From: Polynucleobacter sp. UK-FUSCHL-C3
GTDB taxonomy: Bacteria > Pseudomonadota > Gammaproteobacteria > Burkholderiales > Burkholderiaceae
Assembly: GCF_040409815.1 (NCBI RefSeq)
Contig: NZ_CP099959.1
Coordinates: 868,001 to 932,000 of the forward strand
Direction of reading: 5' to 3'
DNA: 64,000 nt
This document shows positions 8,470-18,061 of this stretch, one piece after another; positions within the stretch are counted from its first letter, which is position 1; every line of letters starts with the position of its first letter. The position numbers and the translations under genes were made by a program. Under the pieces are notes generated by a model that worked only from the letters and a program-made list of their open reading frames with translations, was not told the origin of the DNA and made no database searches.

Positions 8470-10104
8470 ATGTCATTTAATTGGAATAATCCCTATCCCA
8501 CCATCCGCATGCCTGTGATGGGGCGCAATATTGTCTCAACCTCGCACCCTTATGCAGCCCAAGCGGGTCTGAAGATTATGCATCAGGGTGGTAATGCGAT
8601 TGATGCGGCGATTGCTGCCGCTGCAGCCCTAATGATTGTGGAGCCCGTATCCAATGGTCTTGGAAGTGATTGCTTTGCAATCGTGTGGGATGGTACGCAA
8701 TTACATGGACTGAACTCCTCAGGAGTCTCACCCGCAGCATGGAGCCTCGATTACTTTGCCGCCAAGTATGGCAGGGAGAGTAATGGTCTCGCAAAACGTC
8801 CTATGCGGGGCTGGGATAGCGTAACGGTGCCAGGTGCATTAGCTGGTTGGCAAACCTTGCATGAGCGCTTTGGCTCATTACCCATTGCGGATCTACTCCA
8901 ACCCGCGATTGAGATTGCAGAGAGAGGGCACGCCCTAGCCCCAATTGTTGCCCACAAATGGGCAGCGGCTACCGGCGAGTTAGCCTCACAACCCGGTTTT
9001 GCACAAGCCTTTATGCCCAAGGGTAGGGCACCTGCAACCGGTGAGATGTTTTATTTTCCACAGGCAGCAAAAGCTCTCAAACGATTAGCGCAAGTAGGCC
9101 TGCGAGATTTTTATGAGGGCGACATTGCACGAACCATTACTGCATTTGCAAAAGAACATGGTGCGGCGATGACTGCCAGCGATTTAGCTAATTACAAACC
9201 TGATTGGGTCGGTACCATCTCAACTAAAGTGCAGGGCTATGATGTGCACGAAATTCCTCCAAGTGGTCAAGGTATCGGTGCCTTAATCGCCATGGGTATC
9301 CTAGAGCAACTGGATTTGGCTAAATATCCTGTGGATGGTGTTGAGAGCCAGCATCTGCAAATTGAAGCCATGAAACTTGCCTTTGCAGACGTCTATCGCT
9401 ACGTGGCTGACCCACGTTCGATGGAAGTTAGTCCTGCGCAAATGCTCAACACGGATTACTTAGCCAAAAGAGCCCAATTAATTGATCAACAGAAAGCAAC
9501 CCAGTTCTCCTTTGGGATGCCCAATACCGGCGGCACCATTTATCTCAGCGCAGCCGATGAGGAAGGCCGAATGATCTCATTCATTCAGAGTAATTACATG
9601 GGCTTTGGCTCTGGAGTAGTGGAGCCCAATTGGGGAATTAGTTTTCAGAACCGCGGTTATGGGTTCTCGTCCGATCCAAATTCTCCGAATGTGGTGGCTG
9701 GTAATAAGCGACCCTTCCATACGATTATTCCGGCCTTCTTGACCAAAGAGGTGAACGGCAAAACAGTTCCTCAAATGAGCTTTGGAGTGATGGGCGGCGA
9801 TATGCAACCGCAAGGCCATCTGCAAACCCTACTCAGAATGTTGGTCTATAAACAGCAGCCTCAGGCAGCTTGTGATGCACCTCGCTGGAAAGTAAATCGC
9901 GACTTTAGCCTAGATGTTGAGGCCAATATGAACCCAGAGACCGTCCAGGGCCTAGTAGAAAAGGGGCATATCCTAAAAAAGGTAGAAGATCCCTATATGG
10001 ACTTTGGCTCAGGCCAGTTTATCTGGCGCCTTAGCGACCAGATAGCCGACGGCTATGTCGCAGCCAGCGATAGCCGGCGTGATGGTCTAGCCGCAGCCTA
10101 CTAG
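8470..10104 (+). CDS. Gamma-glutamyltransferase-family Ntn hydrolase
   Basis: A 544-residue protein of the gamma-glutamyltranspeptidase family. The N-terminal part has the GGNAIDAAIAAAAALMIVEP signature; the self-cleavage/nucleophile Thr is expected in NTGGTIYLSAADEEG (about residue 350), aligned with the TTH of classical GGTs, followed by FGSGVVEPNWGISFQNRG. The usual His after the Thr is Ile here, and no signal peptide is apparent, so it may be a cytoplasmic relative acting on another amide rather than a periplasmic glutathione hydrolase. It lies at the end of the yhhQ-msrPQ run. Confidence 0.8.
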   Translation: MSFNWNNPYPTIRMPVMGRNIVSTSHPYAAQAGLKIMHQGGNAIDAAIAAAAALMIVEPVSNGLGSDCFAIVWDGTQLHGLNSSGVSPAAWSLDYFAAKYGRESNGLAKRPMRGWDSVTVPGALAGWQTLHERFGSLPIADLLQPAIEIAERGHALAPIVAHKWAAATGELASQPGFAQAFMPKGRAPATGEMFYFPQAAKALKRLAQVGLRDFYEGDIARTITAFAKEHGAAMTASDLANYKPDWVGTISTKVQGYDVHEIPPSGQGIGALIAMGILEQLDLAKYPVDGVESQHLQIEAMKLAFADVYRYVADPRSMEVSPAQMLNTDYLAKRAQLIDQQKATQFSFGMPNTGGTIYLSAADEEGRMISFIQSNYMGFGSGVVEPNWGISFQNRGYGFSSDPNSPNVVAGNKRPFHTIIPAFLTKEVNGKTVPQMSFGVMGGDMQPQGHLQTLLRMLVYKQQPQAACDAPRWKVNRDFSLDVEANMNPETVQGLVEKGHILKKVEDPYMDFGSGQFIWRLSDQIADGYVAASDSRRDGLAAAY

Positions 10105-10187
10105 CATCCCTCGTTTCAGAAGCCCGTTAAAATAGTGAACTTTGCCACCCGGCATTCCCGATTCATCTTTTGTTATAGAAAGCCGTT

Positions 10188-11795
10188 GTGTTAAACGCAT
10201 CCAATATCACTATGCAGTTTGGGGCAAAGCCCCTGTTTGAGAACATCTCCGTCAAATTTGGTGGAGGCAATCGCTACGGCCTGATTGGCGCCAATGGCTG
10301 TGGTAAATCTACTTTCATGAAAATCTTAGGTGGCGAGTTAGAGCCCTCTGCGGGAAATGTCAGCCTAGAGCCTAATATTCGTTTGGGTAAATTGCGCCAA
10401 GATCAATTTGCGTATGAAGATGTGCGGGTGCTGGATGTGGTGATGATGGGGCATGCAGAGATGTGGCAAGCTGCCGCTGAGCGTGATGCAATTTATGCGA
10501 ACCCTGATGCAAACGACGAAGACTATATGCGTGCTGCCGAGCTCGAAGCTAAATATGCGGAGTATGGTGGTTACACAGCAGAAGCAAAAGCCGGTGAGTT
10601 ATTACTGGGTATTGGGATTCCGTTAGAGGAACACAATGGCCCGATGAGTAATATTGCTCCGGGCTGGAAACTGAGGGTTCTGTTGGCGCAGGCCCTGTTC
10701 TCAGATCCTGATGTTTTGCTGCTTGATGAGCCTACCAATAACTTAGATATCCACTCCATCCACTGGTTAGAAGATGTTCTGAATCAGCGTAACAGCACCA
10801 TGATCATTATTTCTCATGATCGTCACTTCTTAAACGAGGTGTGTACGCATATGGCTGATATGGACTTTGGGACCCTTAAGGTCTACCCAGGTAATTACGA
10901 CTCCTATATGTTGGCTTCTACCCAAGCACGAGCCCAACAACTGGCATCGAATGCTAAAGCCAAAGAGAAGATTGCTGAACTGCAAGCCTTCGTAAGTCGC
11001 TTCTCAGCCAACGCATCCAAAGCGAGACAAGCAACCTCGCGTCAACGTCAGCTCGAGAAAATTGAGGTGGCTGAGATTAAACCCTCATCGCGCCAGAACC
11101 CATTTATTCGGTTTGAAACCGAAAAGAAATTACACAATATGGCGGTGGAGTGCAATGCACTGACCAAAAAATTTGACCGCGTGATCTTCAAGAATTTCAA
11201 GATAGCAATTCGTCCGGGAGAGAAGGTTGCCATCATTGGACAAAACGGTGCGGGTAAGACCACCTTGCTTAAAACGATTCTAAGCAAACGCTTTGATGGC
11301 ATTCCAGCCGATAGCGGTGATGTGAAGTGGGCAGAGAACGCCAATGTGGGTGTGATGCCACAAGATACGAGCGAGTGTTTTCCTAAAGAAGAGACCTTGT
11401 TTGAGTGGATGACCCAGTGGCGTAAGCCAGGCGATGATGATCAAGCAGTGCGAGGTATCTTGGGCCGTTTATTGTTCTCGGGCGATGAGATTGGTAAATC
11501 GGTCAAGGTAGTATCGGGTGGCGAGAAGGGTCGACTGATCTGGGGCAAATTAATGCTCCAAAAACATAATGTCTTGGCCATGGACGAACCGACCAACCAT
11601 ATGGATATGGAATCGATTGAGAGCTTACAGATTTCTTTAGAGAAGTTTGAGGGAACCCTAATCTTTGTATCGCACGACCGTGAGTTTGTTTCAGCACTCG
11701 CAAATCGTATCTTAGAGATTAAAAACGACGGTACGATTAATGACTACTCGGGAACCTACGAAGAGTATTTACGTAGTCAAGCGCTTACAGGTTAG
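10188..11795 (+). CDS. ybiT: ABC-F family ATPase, YbiT type
   Basis: A 535-residue cytoplasmic protein with two ABC ATPase domains and no membrane part. Walker A motifs are GANGCGKST (about residue 34) and GQNGAGKTT (about 350); each domain has a Walker B ending [10 protein letters not shown] or [10 protein letters not shown]. The charged linker between domains (about 245-300) is the ABC-F P-site tRNA interaction motif. The beginning matches the YbiT subgroup closely. ABC-F proteins bind the ribosomal E site to relieve stalled translation. The start is GTG. It overlaps the convergent DUF1289 gene by 4 bases. Confidence 0.9.
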   Translation: MLNASNITMQFGAKPLFENISVKFGGGNRYGLIGANGCGKSTFMKILGGELEPSAGNVSLEPNIRLGKLRQDQFAYEDVRVLDVVMMGHAEMWQAAAERDAIYANPDANDEDYMRAAELEAKYAEYGGYTAEAKAGELLLGIGIPLEEHNGPMSNIAPGWKLRVLLAQALFSDPDVLLLDEPTNNLDIHSIHWLEDVLNQRNSTMIIISHDRHFLNEVCTHMADMDFGTLKVYPGNYDSYMLASTQARAQQLASNAKAKEKIAELQAFVSRFSANASKARQATSRQRQLEKIEVAEIKPSSRQNPFIRFETEKKLHNMAVECNALTKKFDRVIFKNFKIAIRPGEKVAIIGQNGAGKTTLLKTILSKRFDGIPADSGDVKWAENANVGVMPQDTSECFPKEETLFEWMTQWRKPGDDDQAVRGILGRLLFSGDEIGKSVKVVSGGEKGRLIWGKLMLQKHNVLAMDEPTNHMDMESIESLQISLEKFEGTLIFVSHDREFVSALANRILEIKNDGTINDYSGTYEEYLRSQALTG

Positions 11796-12037
11796 GTCTT
11801 TTGCTCGCGGGTAAAGCGCATCGCTGTACCCTCTGCCTGTATCCGAGTCCAGACCGCCTGCTTCTCCTCTAGACTCATAAATACCCAATTACTGACCTCT
11901 AGGGCAGTGCGCCCACAGCCCTTGCAGATCTCATCAAAGAGAGTAGAGCAAATACCAATGCAGGGAGAGTCGGAGTCTGCATCGCCAATGAGGATTGAGT
12001 TGGCACCAGCAGAAGGGTTTGAGTGATTATTAGACAT
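11792..12037 (-). CDS. DUF1289 Fe-S-type small protein
   Basis: An 81-residue protein with the DUF1289 core: [21 protein letters not shown], whose C-x3-C...C-x2-C spacing suggests metal or Fe-S binding. The C-terminal half has the conserved E-x-x-x-W-x-x-x-x-x-E-K pattern. Function is unknown. It is the last gene of the long minus-strand block, 3 bases after the GNAT gene. Confidence 0.8.
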   Translation of the reverse strand: MSNNHSNPSAGANSILIGDADSDSPCIGICSTLFDEICKGCGRTALEVSNWVFMSLEEKQAVWTRIQAEGTAMRFTREQKT

Positions 12038-12040
12038 AAG

Positions 12041-13240
12041 CTACTTTAGCGCATTCTCATTATTCTTACCGAGCTCTAGGCCATGACTGCTCTGGCGCAA
12101 GGGGCTATGCTCAGCCAGCTCATCCAGATATTGACCAATTCCCATACGTTCCCGCTCTAAGAACCTGCCGACCGCATCGGCAAAGCGTTGGTCAACCAGA
12201 TAATGATAGGAGCTAACAGTGCTTGGCATAAAGCCTCTTGCCATCTTATGCTCCCCTTGAGCACCACCTTCTAGTAGCTGTATATGCTCTTTAATACAGA
12301 ACTCAATCGCTTGATAAAAAGCGGTCTCAAAATGTAAACAAGGATGCTGTTCTAAACAGCCCCAGTAGCGCCCATAAGCCTTATGACCATCTCGGTCAAT
12401 GACTAATAATGCAGACGCAATAGTTTGCCCATCGCGGATCGCCATAATGAAGTGCAATGAGTCTGGCATAGCCTGAACCCATTTTTGGAAGAACAATTGG
12501 TTTAAGTAAGGGGTGGAATAGTGCGTTTGGTAGGTATTGGCATAACAGCGATAGAACATGAGTACTTCGTCCTCACTTACCTGTGAGCCGGGTATGTGAC
12601 GAAACGCAATCCCGGCATCGTGTACCTGTTTGCGCTCTCGCTTAATGTTCTTACGACGCTTCATTGTGAGCGTGGCTAAGAACTGATCGAAGTCAGCATA
12701 GTTCTGATTGTGCCAATGGAACTGCACAGACTCACGTCGCATAAAGCCGATTTCGGTTAATAAACGGGCATCTTCAGTCTGAGGAAAGAGTACATGTGCC
12801 GAGGAGAGCTTGAGTTGCGTGAGCAGCTGTACAAGACCGCTTACTAAGGCGGCTTGATGGTTAGCAGTACGCGCTAAGAGACGCGAGCCGGTTGCCGGCG
12901 TAAAGGGTATGGCCGATAAGGCCTTGGGGTAATAGGAGAGACCTTGTTGCGCATAAGCCTCTGCCCAAGACCAATCAAATACGTATTCACCATAAGAATG
13001 GGTCTTTAAGTAGAGTGGCATTGCTCCCAATAGCTCATTATCCCCTTTGGCATACAGTGCTAGATGCGCAGGGTCCCAACCGGTCTCTGTACAAACGCAG
13101 CCCGTTTCTTCCAAGAGGCTTAAAAAGGAATAGTGCAAGAAGGGGCCGGCATCCTTAGGCAAAACGCGCTGCCAGTCAGATGGTGCAATGCTACTAAGAC
13201 TTCGTATGACCCGAATCTCGAGTCCAGGTACTTGACTCAT
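12041..13240 (-). CDS. GNAT-fold N-acetyltransferase-like protein (DUF482/FemAB-like)
   Basis: A 399-residue protein of the DUF482 family annotated as a peptidogalycan biosynthesis/GNAT-like acyltransferase. Landmarks are MKRRKNIKRERKQV (about residue 190) and the C-terminal ARGFMPSTVSSYHYL. The substrate is unknown. It is packed between the glyoxalase gene (6 bases) and DUF1289 (3 bases), so it belongs to the housekeeping operon. Confidence 0.75.
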   Translation of the reverse strand: MSQVPGLEIRVIRSLSSIAPSDWQRVLPKDAGPFLHYSFLSLLEETGCVCTETGWDPAHLALYAKGDNELLGAMPLYLKTHSYGEYVFDWSWAEAYAQQGLSYYPKALSAIPFTPATGSRLLARTANHQAALVSGLVQLLTQLKLSSAHVLFPQTEDARLLTEIGFMRRESVQFHWHNQNYADFDQFLATLTMKRRKNIKRERKQVHDAGIAFRHIPGSQVSEDEVLMFYRCYANTYQTHYSTPYLNQLFFQKWVQAMPDSLHFIMAIRDGQTIASALLVIDRDGHKAYGRYWGCLEQHPCLHFETAFYQAIEFCIKEHIQLLEGGAQGEHKMARGFMPSTVSSYHYLVDQRFADAVGRFLERERMGIGQYLDELAEHSPLRQSSHGLELGKNNENALK

Positions 13241-13246
13241 CGTGAA

Positions 13247-13630
13247 CTAATGTTGGATCAGTTCGATCTTGTATCCGTCAGGGTCGGTTACAAACGCAAT
13301 TAAGGTCTTGCCACCCTGAACAGGGCCAGCAGGGCGGGTAATATTTCCACCGGCTGCTGCAATATCCTCACAGGCTTTATACACATCGGGCACAGCAAGA
13401 GCAATATGACCATAAGCACCGCCATGCTCATACTGACTCACCCCATAGTTATAGGTAAGCTCAATTTCTGCTTGACCATCTTCGTTGCCACGACCAAAGC
13501 CCACAAATGCGAGAGAGTATTTTTGCTCTTCACGATTAGTGGTGCGCAATAGGTTCATACCTAAGACGCGTGTATAAAAATCAACGGATCGGGCAATATC
13601 GCCCACCCGAAGCATGGTGTGCAAAATCAT
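13247..13630 (-). CDS. gloA: Lactoylglutathione lyase (glyoxalase I)
   Basis: A 127-residue single vicinal-oxygen-chelate protein. It shows [22 protein letters not shown] at the start, AEIELTYN with the metal Glu, [12 protein letters not shown] with the metal His, and [14 protein letters not shown] with the second Glu, so all glyoxalase I metal ligands are present. It converts the methylglyoxal-glutathione hemithioacetal to lactoylglutathione. The ATG at 13630 is chosen because it follows the ppiC stop by one base and begins the conserved fold; an upstream in-frame start would overlap ppiC. Confidence 0.93.
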   Translation of the reverse strand: MILHTMLRVGDIARSVDFYTRVLGMNLLRTTNREEQKYSLAFVGFGRGNEDGQAEIELTYNYGVSQYEHGGAYGHIALAVPDVYKACEDIAAAGGNITRPAGPVQGGKTLIAFVTDPDGYKIELIQH

Positions 13631-13631
13631 A

Positions 13632-14423
13632 TTACTCAATACGCGCTTTCTCACGCATCTTTTTCATCATCTCAGCAAACTTTGCCTTTTGCCAGGCCTG
13701 GTCTTGCAACATCATTTGCTTAAGCTGATCTTTGATCTCAGCCATGGTGGGTACTTTCACATCCCGAACGTCCTCAAGCTTAATAATGTGCCAACCAAAT
13801 TGAGTCTTAACGGGCTGATCGGTCATTTGACCTTTCTTCAAGGTAACCATGACTTTAGAAAACTCTGGTACCAAGGCCTTATCACTAACCCAATCCAGAT
13901 CACCACCGTTAGGAGCAGAGCCTGGATCTTTAGAGTTCGCTTTGGCTAGATCTTCAAACTTGGCACCCGCCTTAATCTTAGCAATCAAAGCTTTGGCCTC
14001 AGACTCTTTCTCAACTAGGATATGGCGGACTTTATATTCTTTACCACCAAATTGGCTCTTGACTGATTCATAGGCTGCTTTGTAATCATCCTCAGTAATG
14101 CCACCCTTATCAATGTAATCATCAAACAAAGCAGAGACCAAGACGCCTAAGCGAGCTTGTTCCATTTGATCTTTCACTTCCTCTTTCTGAGTAAGGCCGC
14201 GCTTATCCGACTCCTGTATGACAAGCTCACGGGTTATTAATAACTCACGACCTTGTTCACGTATCTTAGGATCCGTAGCCGATTGACCAGAGTTCTTAAT
14301 TAAGCGATCGAGCTGTGCTTTTGGAATGGCCTTGCCATTGACGATTGCGGCGTTTTGAGCTGAGACCGCAGTGGTAACAAAGGCAAATGAGAGGGCTACA
14401 AGGATTTTCTTGGAATTAAGCAT
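13632..14423 (-). CDS. Exported peptidyl-prolyl isomerase, parvulin type
   Basis: A 263-residue protein with a signal peptide (cleavage near ...TAVSA-QNA, about residue 22), a helical chaperone-like N-domain and one parvulin PPIase domain (about residues 135-230) with YKVRHILVE and [10 protein letters not shown] motifs. It folds proline-containing proteins in the periplasm, as PpiC/PrsA-like proteins do. The C-terminus is Lys- and Met-rich. It is 37 bases downstream of bolA and closely followed by gloA. Confidence 0.9.
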   Translation of the reverse strand: MLNSKKILVALSFAFVTTAVSAQNAAIVNGKAIPKAQLDRLIKNSGQSATDPKIREQGRELLITRELVIQESDKRGLTQKEEVKDQMEQARLGVLVSALFDDYIDKGGITEDDYKAAYESVKSQFGGKEYKVRHILVEKESEAKALIAKIKAGAKFEDLAKANSKDPGSAPNGGDLDWVSDKALVPEFSKVMVTLKKGQMTDQPVKTQFGWHIIKLEDVRDVKVPTMAEIKDQLKQMMLQDQAWQKAKFAEMMKKMREKARIE

Positions 14424-14460
14424 GAGAGATAGTGAATTGAATTAAAAGACTAAAACAGAA

Positions 14461-14739
14461 TTATGACTCATTTGGTGCAAGAGCATGAATTGCGAGGGCG
14501 TGGATTTCTGTGGGGATGTAAGCGTTCAGCGCCTCATACACCAAGCGGTGACGGGCAACTCGATTGAGTCCAGCAAATGCAGGTGCGGTGAGTGTAATCC
14601 GAAAATGACCGCCGCCACTTGCTGCCCCAGCATGACCTGCATGCAAATGACTTTCATCCTCAATCGCAAGATGCGATGGTTGCAGTTGCTGCTGCAGAGC
14701 GGCCTCAAATAAAACAATACGTTCTTGATTCTTGCTCAT
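14461..14739 (-). CDS. bolA: BolA-family protein
   Basis: A 92-residue BolA-fold protein. It has the central GGGHFRITLTAPAFAG strand-loop, the RHRLVYEALN helix and the IHALAIHALAP C-terminal strand with the conserved His used for Fe-S coordination with monothiol glutaredoxins. The ATG at 14739 overlaps the yciB stop as ATGA; a longer open frame upstream lies inside yciB and is not the gene. The loop between the first strands has an additional His- and Ala-rich stretch (SHLHAGHAGAASGG). Confidence 0.9.
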   Translation of the reverse strand: MSKNQERIVLFEAALQQQLQPSHLAIEDESHLHAGHAGAASGGGHFRITLTAPAFAGLNRVARHRLVYEALNAYIPTEIHALAIHALAPNES

Positions 14740-15287
14740 GATTGCTCTGCTTCCATATGACGACTTAACCATAGGCCTTGGGCAATCACAAAGGCAATCA
14801 GCAAACCAATGCCACCAAATAGTTTGAAGTTCACCCAAATATCTTCAGAGAAAGTATAGGCAACATAGATGTTAAGTACACCCATGAAAAAGAAGAAGAG
14901 TGCCCAAGCATGATTGAGTTTGAGCCAAAGTGATTTAGGACTATCGGGCTTGAGCGTTATTTGCTTACCCATGAGGCTCTCAATCCAATTCTTCTTGAAG
15001 AACTGCGCACTAATGAACAGGACCGCAGCAAATAGCCAATACAAGACCGTAGGCTTCCACTGAATAAAGGTTTTGTCTTTCAGGAGAATGGTTAAGCCAC
15101 CAAAGAACACGATCAAGATTAAGCTGGCCCATTGCATGCCTTCCACCTTCTTACGGCGTGCAATGAGCCAAACGATCTGTGCAATCGTGGCAGCAATTGC
15201 CACCAAGGTAGCAACATAAATATCTGCTAACTTGAATGCTACAAAAAAGAGAATGACCGGGAATAGATCAAACAGAAATTTCATCAT
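14736..15287 (-). CDS. yciB: Inner-membrane septation protein A (YciB/IspZ)
   Basis: A 183-residue protein with five predicted membrane spans. It starts [15 protein letters not shown] and contains the family's [20 protein letters not shown] segment near residue 128. YciB proteins affect septation and envelope synthesis. The gene overlaps msrB upstream and bolA downstream by 4 bases each, a tightly coupled arrangement. Confidence 0.93.
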   Translation of the reverse strand: MMKFLFDLFPVILFFVAFKLADIYVATLVAIAATIAQIVWLIARRKKVEGMQWASLILIVFFGGLTILLKDKTFIQWKPTVLYWLFAAVLFISAQFFKKNWIESLMGKQITLKPDSPKSLWLKLNHAWALFFFFMGVLNIYVAYTFSEDIWVNFKLFGGIGLLIAFVIAQGLWLSRHMEAEQS

Positions 15288-15694
15288 GATGAGTGACCCG
15301 ATTTGGCATTATTGCTTGGCTCAAAACGTAAGGAGGCGGAGTTAATGCAATAGCGCAGTCCACTGGGCATGGGGCCATCTTCAAAAACATGACCCAAATG
15401 CGCATCGCACTTAGAGCATTTCACTTCCGTGCGAATCATGCCATGCGTTGTATCACGATGCTCGCTAATGACCTCGGTGTTAAATGGTGTGTGATAACTT
15501 GGCCAGCCACAACCAGCATCAAACTTAGTCGCCGAGATAAACAGCGGCGTACCGCAGCACACACAGTGATAGCGACCTTCGTCCCAATGATCCCAGTAGC
15601 GACCTGTAAACGGTGGCTCGGTGGCGGCATGGCGCGTAACCCGGTATTCGATCTCGCTGAGTTCTTGACGGTATTGGTCGTCTGATTTAGTCAT
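15284..15694 (-). CDS. msrB: Peptide-methionine (R)-S-oxide reductase
   Basis: A 136-residue MsrB. It has two zinc CXXC pairs (Cys44/Cys47 and Cys93/Cys96), the GCGWPSY segment and the catalytic Cys116 in RYCINSASL. It reduces methionine-R-sulfoxide in cytoplasmic proteins with thioredoxin, complementing the periplasmic MsrPQ encoded about 7 kb away. It lies 21 bases after selO and overlaps yciB. Confidence 0.95.
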   Translation of the reverse strand: MTKSDDQYRQELSEIEYRVTRHAATEPPFTGRYWDHWDEGRYHCVCCGTPLFISATKFDAGCGWPSYHTPFNTEVISEHRDTTHGMIRTEVKCSKCDAHLGHVFEDGPMPSGLRYCINSASLRFEPSNNAKSGHSS

Positions 15695-15715
15695 GATGGT
15701 GATTGTAAAGAAGGA

Positions 15716-17182
15716 TTAAGAAGAACAGCTGACCTCAATATGCTCTAGTGCGGCAGGGGGAGGGGCGGCGTATTCTTCGAGACCGGGCTGTTCGGAAAAC
15801 GGGTCTTGAAGGACTGCTAGCAAGCGCTTCACTTCCGAGAAATCATCGTTTTGGGCTTTCTCAATTGCTATCTGGGCTAAATAATTACGCAATACAAACT
15901 TAGGATTTGTGGCTAGCATGTGAGACTGACGTTCTGCATGGGAACACTTCTCTTCCTTGAGGCGAGCGACATAGGATTGCATCCAGGTATCAAAAGCGTC
16001 CCGATTTAAGAACTGATCGCGTAAGGGGTTGGATCGAGCATCATGGCTTGCATCAAAATGCGAGAGCGCTCTAAAGGTATTAGTAAAGTCGACGCGATTG
16101 TGATGCATCAACTGCAAGAGTGACTCCACTAAAGATGTATCGTCAGGATTAGGGGTCAATAAACCAAGCTTCGTTCTAAAGTGTTTTAACCAAGCGGCAC
16201 GATAGATCTCTGGAAACTCCTCTAAGGTTTTTTGTAAGTGCTCTTGCGCAAGCTCGCTACCGTAGCGAGTCTCGATTAAAGGAAGCATTGCCCCAGCTAA
16301 GCAGGCCATATTCCAGTGCATGATCTGTGGTTGACGTTGATAGGCATACCGACCTTGACCGTCACTATGATTGCAGATGTGGTCCATTTGGAAACGATCT
16401 AAAAAGCCAAAGGGGCCATAATCAATTGTGAGACCCAAGATACTAATGTTGTCACTATTTAATACGCCATGGCAAAAGCCAATCGCTTGCCAGTGAGCAA
16501 CTAGTTTTGCAGTACGTTCGCTGATCGCTGCAAACAATGCAAGATAGGGGTCATCTGTACCTTGACATTCTGGATAGTGATGCGTAAGTAAATAATCAGC
16601 CATGGTGGTGAGATGCTCAGTAGAGCGTGCAGCGGCGAAGTGTTCAAAGTGACCCACTCGGATAAAACTGGGGGCAAGTCGCGTACAGACCGCTGCGGTC
16701 TCGAGACTCTCACGAAGTACAGATTTTTTAGAACCGGTGACCGCTAGAGCGCGACTAGTAGGCACCCCCAGTGCATGCATCGCCTCACTGCACAAGAACT
16801 CCCGAATCGAGGAACGCAAAACTGCACGGCCATCGCCCATGCGTGAATAGCGCGTGATGCCAGAACCTTTTAACTGAAGCTCATAGCCTCGTAGATCACC
16901 CAGCAGAATGGCGCGCCCATCGCCTAATTGACCTGCCCATATCCCAAATTGATGGCCGCTATACACCGTGGCAATTGGATCGGCAAAGGTATGTTCATGG
17001 GTCTCTAGAGCAATGCCGCTCAAGACCTCTAACCATCGTGGGTCTTGCGGTAAGCCCGATGCGTCTACAGTAATACCAAGTTCTTTGGCAAGATTGCTTT
17101 CAAAGCCAACCCAATAAGGATTTGGCAATGGCGTGGGCAGGAGATGTTGACAGGTGTCTTCACCCTGTAGCGGAAATGCCAT
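15716..17182 (-). CDS. selO: SelO/YdiU protein adenylyltransferase (pseudokinase AMPylase)
   Basis: A 488-residue SelO protein. It has the YSGHQFGIWAGQLGDGRA and LKGSGITRYSRMGDGRAVLRSS motifs of the inverted-nucleotide pseudokinase fold, and GFCHGVLNSDNISILG / IDYGPFGFLD for the metal and catalytic loops. SelO transfers AMP to proteins, probably in oxidative-stress control. The chain ends Cys-Ser-Ser (Cys486), the position that is selenocysteine in eukaryotic SelO. The ATG at 17182 is chosen, 4 bases after the NRDE gene's stop; a longer frame would overlap that gene. Confidence 0.93.
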   Translation of the reverse strand: MAFPLQGEDTCQHLLPTPLPNPYWVGFESNLAKELGITVDASGLPQDPRWLEVLSGIALETHEHTFADPIATVYSGHQFGIWAGQLGDGRAILLGDLRGYELQLKGSGITRYSRMGDGRAVLRSSIREFLCSEAMHALGVPTSRALAVTGSKKSVLRESLETAAVCTRLAPSFIRVGHFEHFAAARSTEHLTTMADYLLTHHYPECQGTDDPYLALFAAISERTAKLVAHWQAIGFCHGVLNSDNISILGLTIDYGPFGFLDRFQMDHICNHSDGQGRYAYQRQPQIMHWNMACLAGAMLPLIETRYGSELAQEHLQKTLEEFPEIYRAAWLKHFRTKLGLLTPNPDDTSLVESLLQLMHHNRVDFTNTFRALSHFDASHDARSNPLRDQFLNRDAFDTWMQSYVARLKEEKCSHAERQSHMLATNPKFVLRNYLAQIAIEKAQNDDFSEVKRLLAVLQDPFSEQPGLEEYAAPPPAALEHIEVSCSS

Positions 17183-17186
17183 GCGC

Positions 17187-18044
17187 TTACACCGAGTAAT
17201 TAGCCCAGGCTGACCCAATTAAATTGCCGGTAATCACATCGTGTGCGATTACACCATTGGCATCAAAGCGACGCTCAACGACCTCATAGTTGCCATCATT
17301 GCGCACGCGCAAGACAGTACTTGATCGTGTGCCATAGTGTTGCGTACGTATAAAGGCGGCCGACAGAGCTTTCTCCCACTCTAGGCTCACACCAGTGTTG
17401 GGGAGTTCTCTATCTGGTGCTTCATGATCGTCTGCAAGTAAATGCAGATATTGATCAGCGTGCTTGAGATTGCCTGTATCCATGGCAAGAGTTTGGGCAA
17501 ACGCAGCGATACGATGGTTCACCTTGGGCCATGGGGTATCGAGCATTGCATTCGAAAGTCCATACACACCAGGAGTGAGTGATTGGGTCGGGAATGTTTT
17601 GCGAGGTCGCACCGATTTACCCATGACCACCCGATTACTAACCCAATGCATTTCTGCATTGCTAGGGTCACTCAAATCTGCCATGAGGAGATTAAAGCCG
17701 TTGTACTGATCAAAACGCTTACTATGTTTTTCAACAAAGTGATCTGGTTTATCGGCACCTGAGAGGTACATGAGTGGCAGTTCACCACGAGTCCGGGCAT
17801 CCGGTTTTTTCTCACTGGGTGAGCGTACATTGGTGAGGGCAGAGAAGCGCCCATTTTTAGTAAGACCCAACCAGGTACCAGGACTGCCAATGACATCGGC
17901 TTGATCACGTCCTGCTAGGATATGGGGATGTTCTGGCCACCAGCCAATACCCGCAGTATTGCGTTCATAAAACTCATCCCGATTGGCAGCAACGACCAAG
18001 GGGTACTTTGGGTGAGATTTCCAGGCAAATAAAATGAGGCACAT
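17187..18044 (-). CDS. NRDE-family (TANGO2-like) protein
   Basis: A 285-residue protein starting with the invariant Met-Cys of the family and carrying the eponymous AANRDEFYERNT segment at about residues 19-30, then LAGRD and GTWLGLTKNGRFSALTN. Family members resemble Ntn hydrolases, with Cys2 as possible nucleophile after Met removal; the eukaryotic homologue TANGO2 has a debated role in lipid or haem handling. It lies 17 bases downstream of ygfZ and 4 bases before selO. Confidence 0.88.
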   Translation of the reverse strand: MCLILFAWKSHPKYPLVVAANRDEFYERNTAGIGWWPEHPHILAGRDQADVIGSPGTWLGLTKNGRFSALTNVRSPSEKKPDARTRGELPLMYLSGADKPDHFVEKHSKRFDQYNGFNLLMADLSDPSNAEMHWVSNRVVMGKSVRPRKTFPTQSLTPGVYGLSNAMLDTPWPKVNHRIAAFAQTLAMDTGNLKHADQYLHLLADDHEAPDRELPNTGVSLEWEKALSAAFIRTQHYGTRSSTVLRVRNDGNYEVVERRFDANGVIAHDVITGNLIGSAWANYSV

Positions 18045-18061
18045 ACCAATAATATGCCTGA

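Noticed and set aside
14461..14838. Longer BolA frame starting inside yciB
   Set aside because: The added N-terminus is yciB in another frame and has no BolA homology; the ATGA start at 14739 fits.
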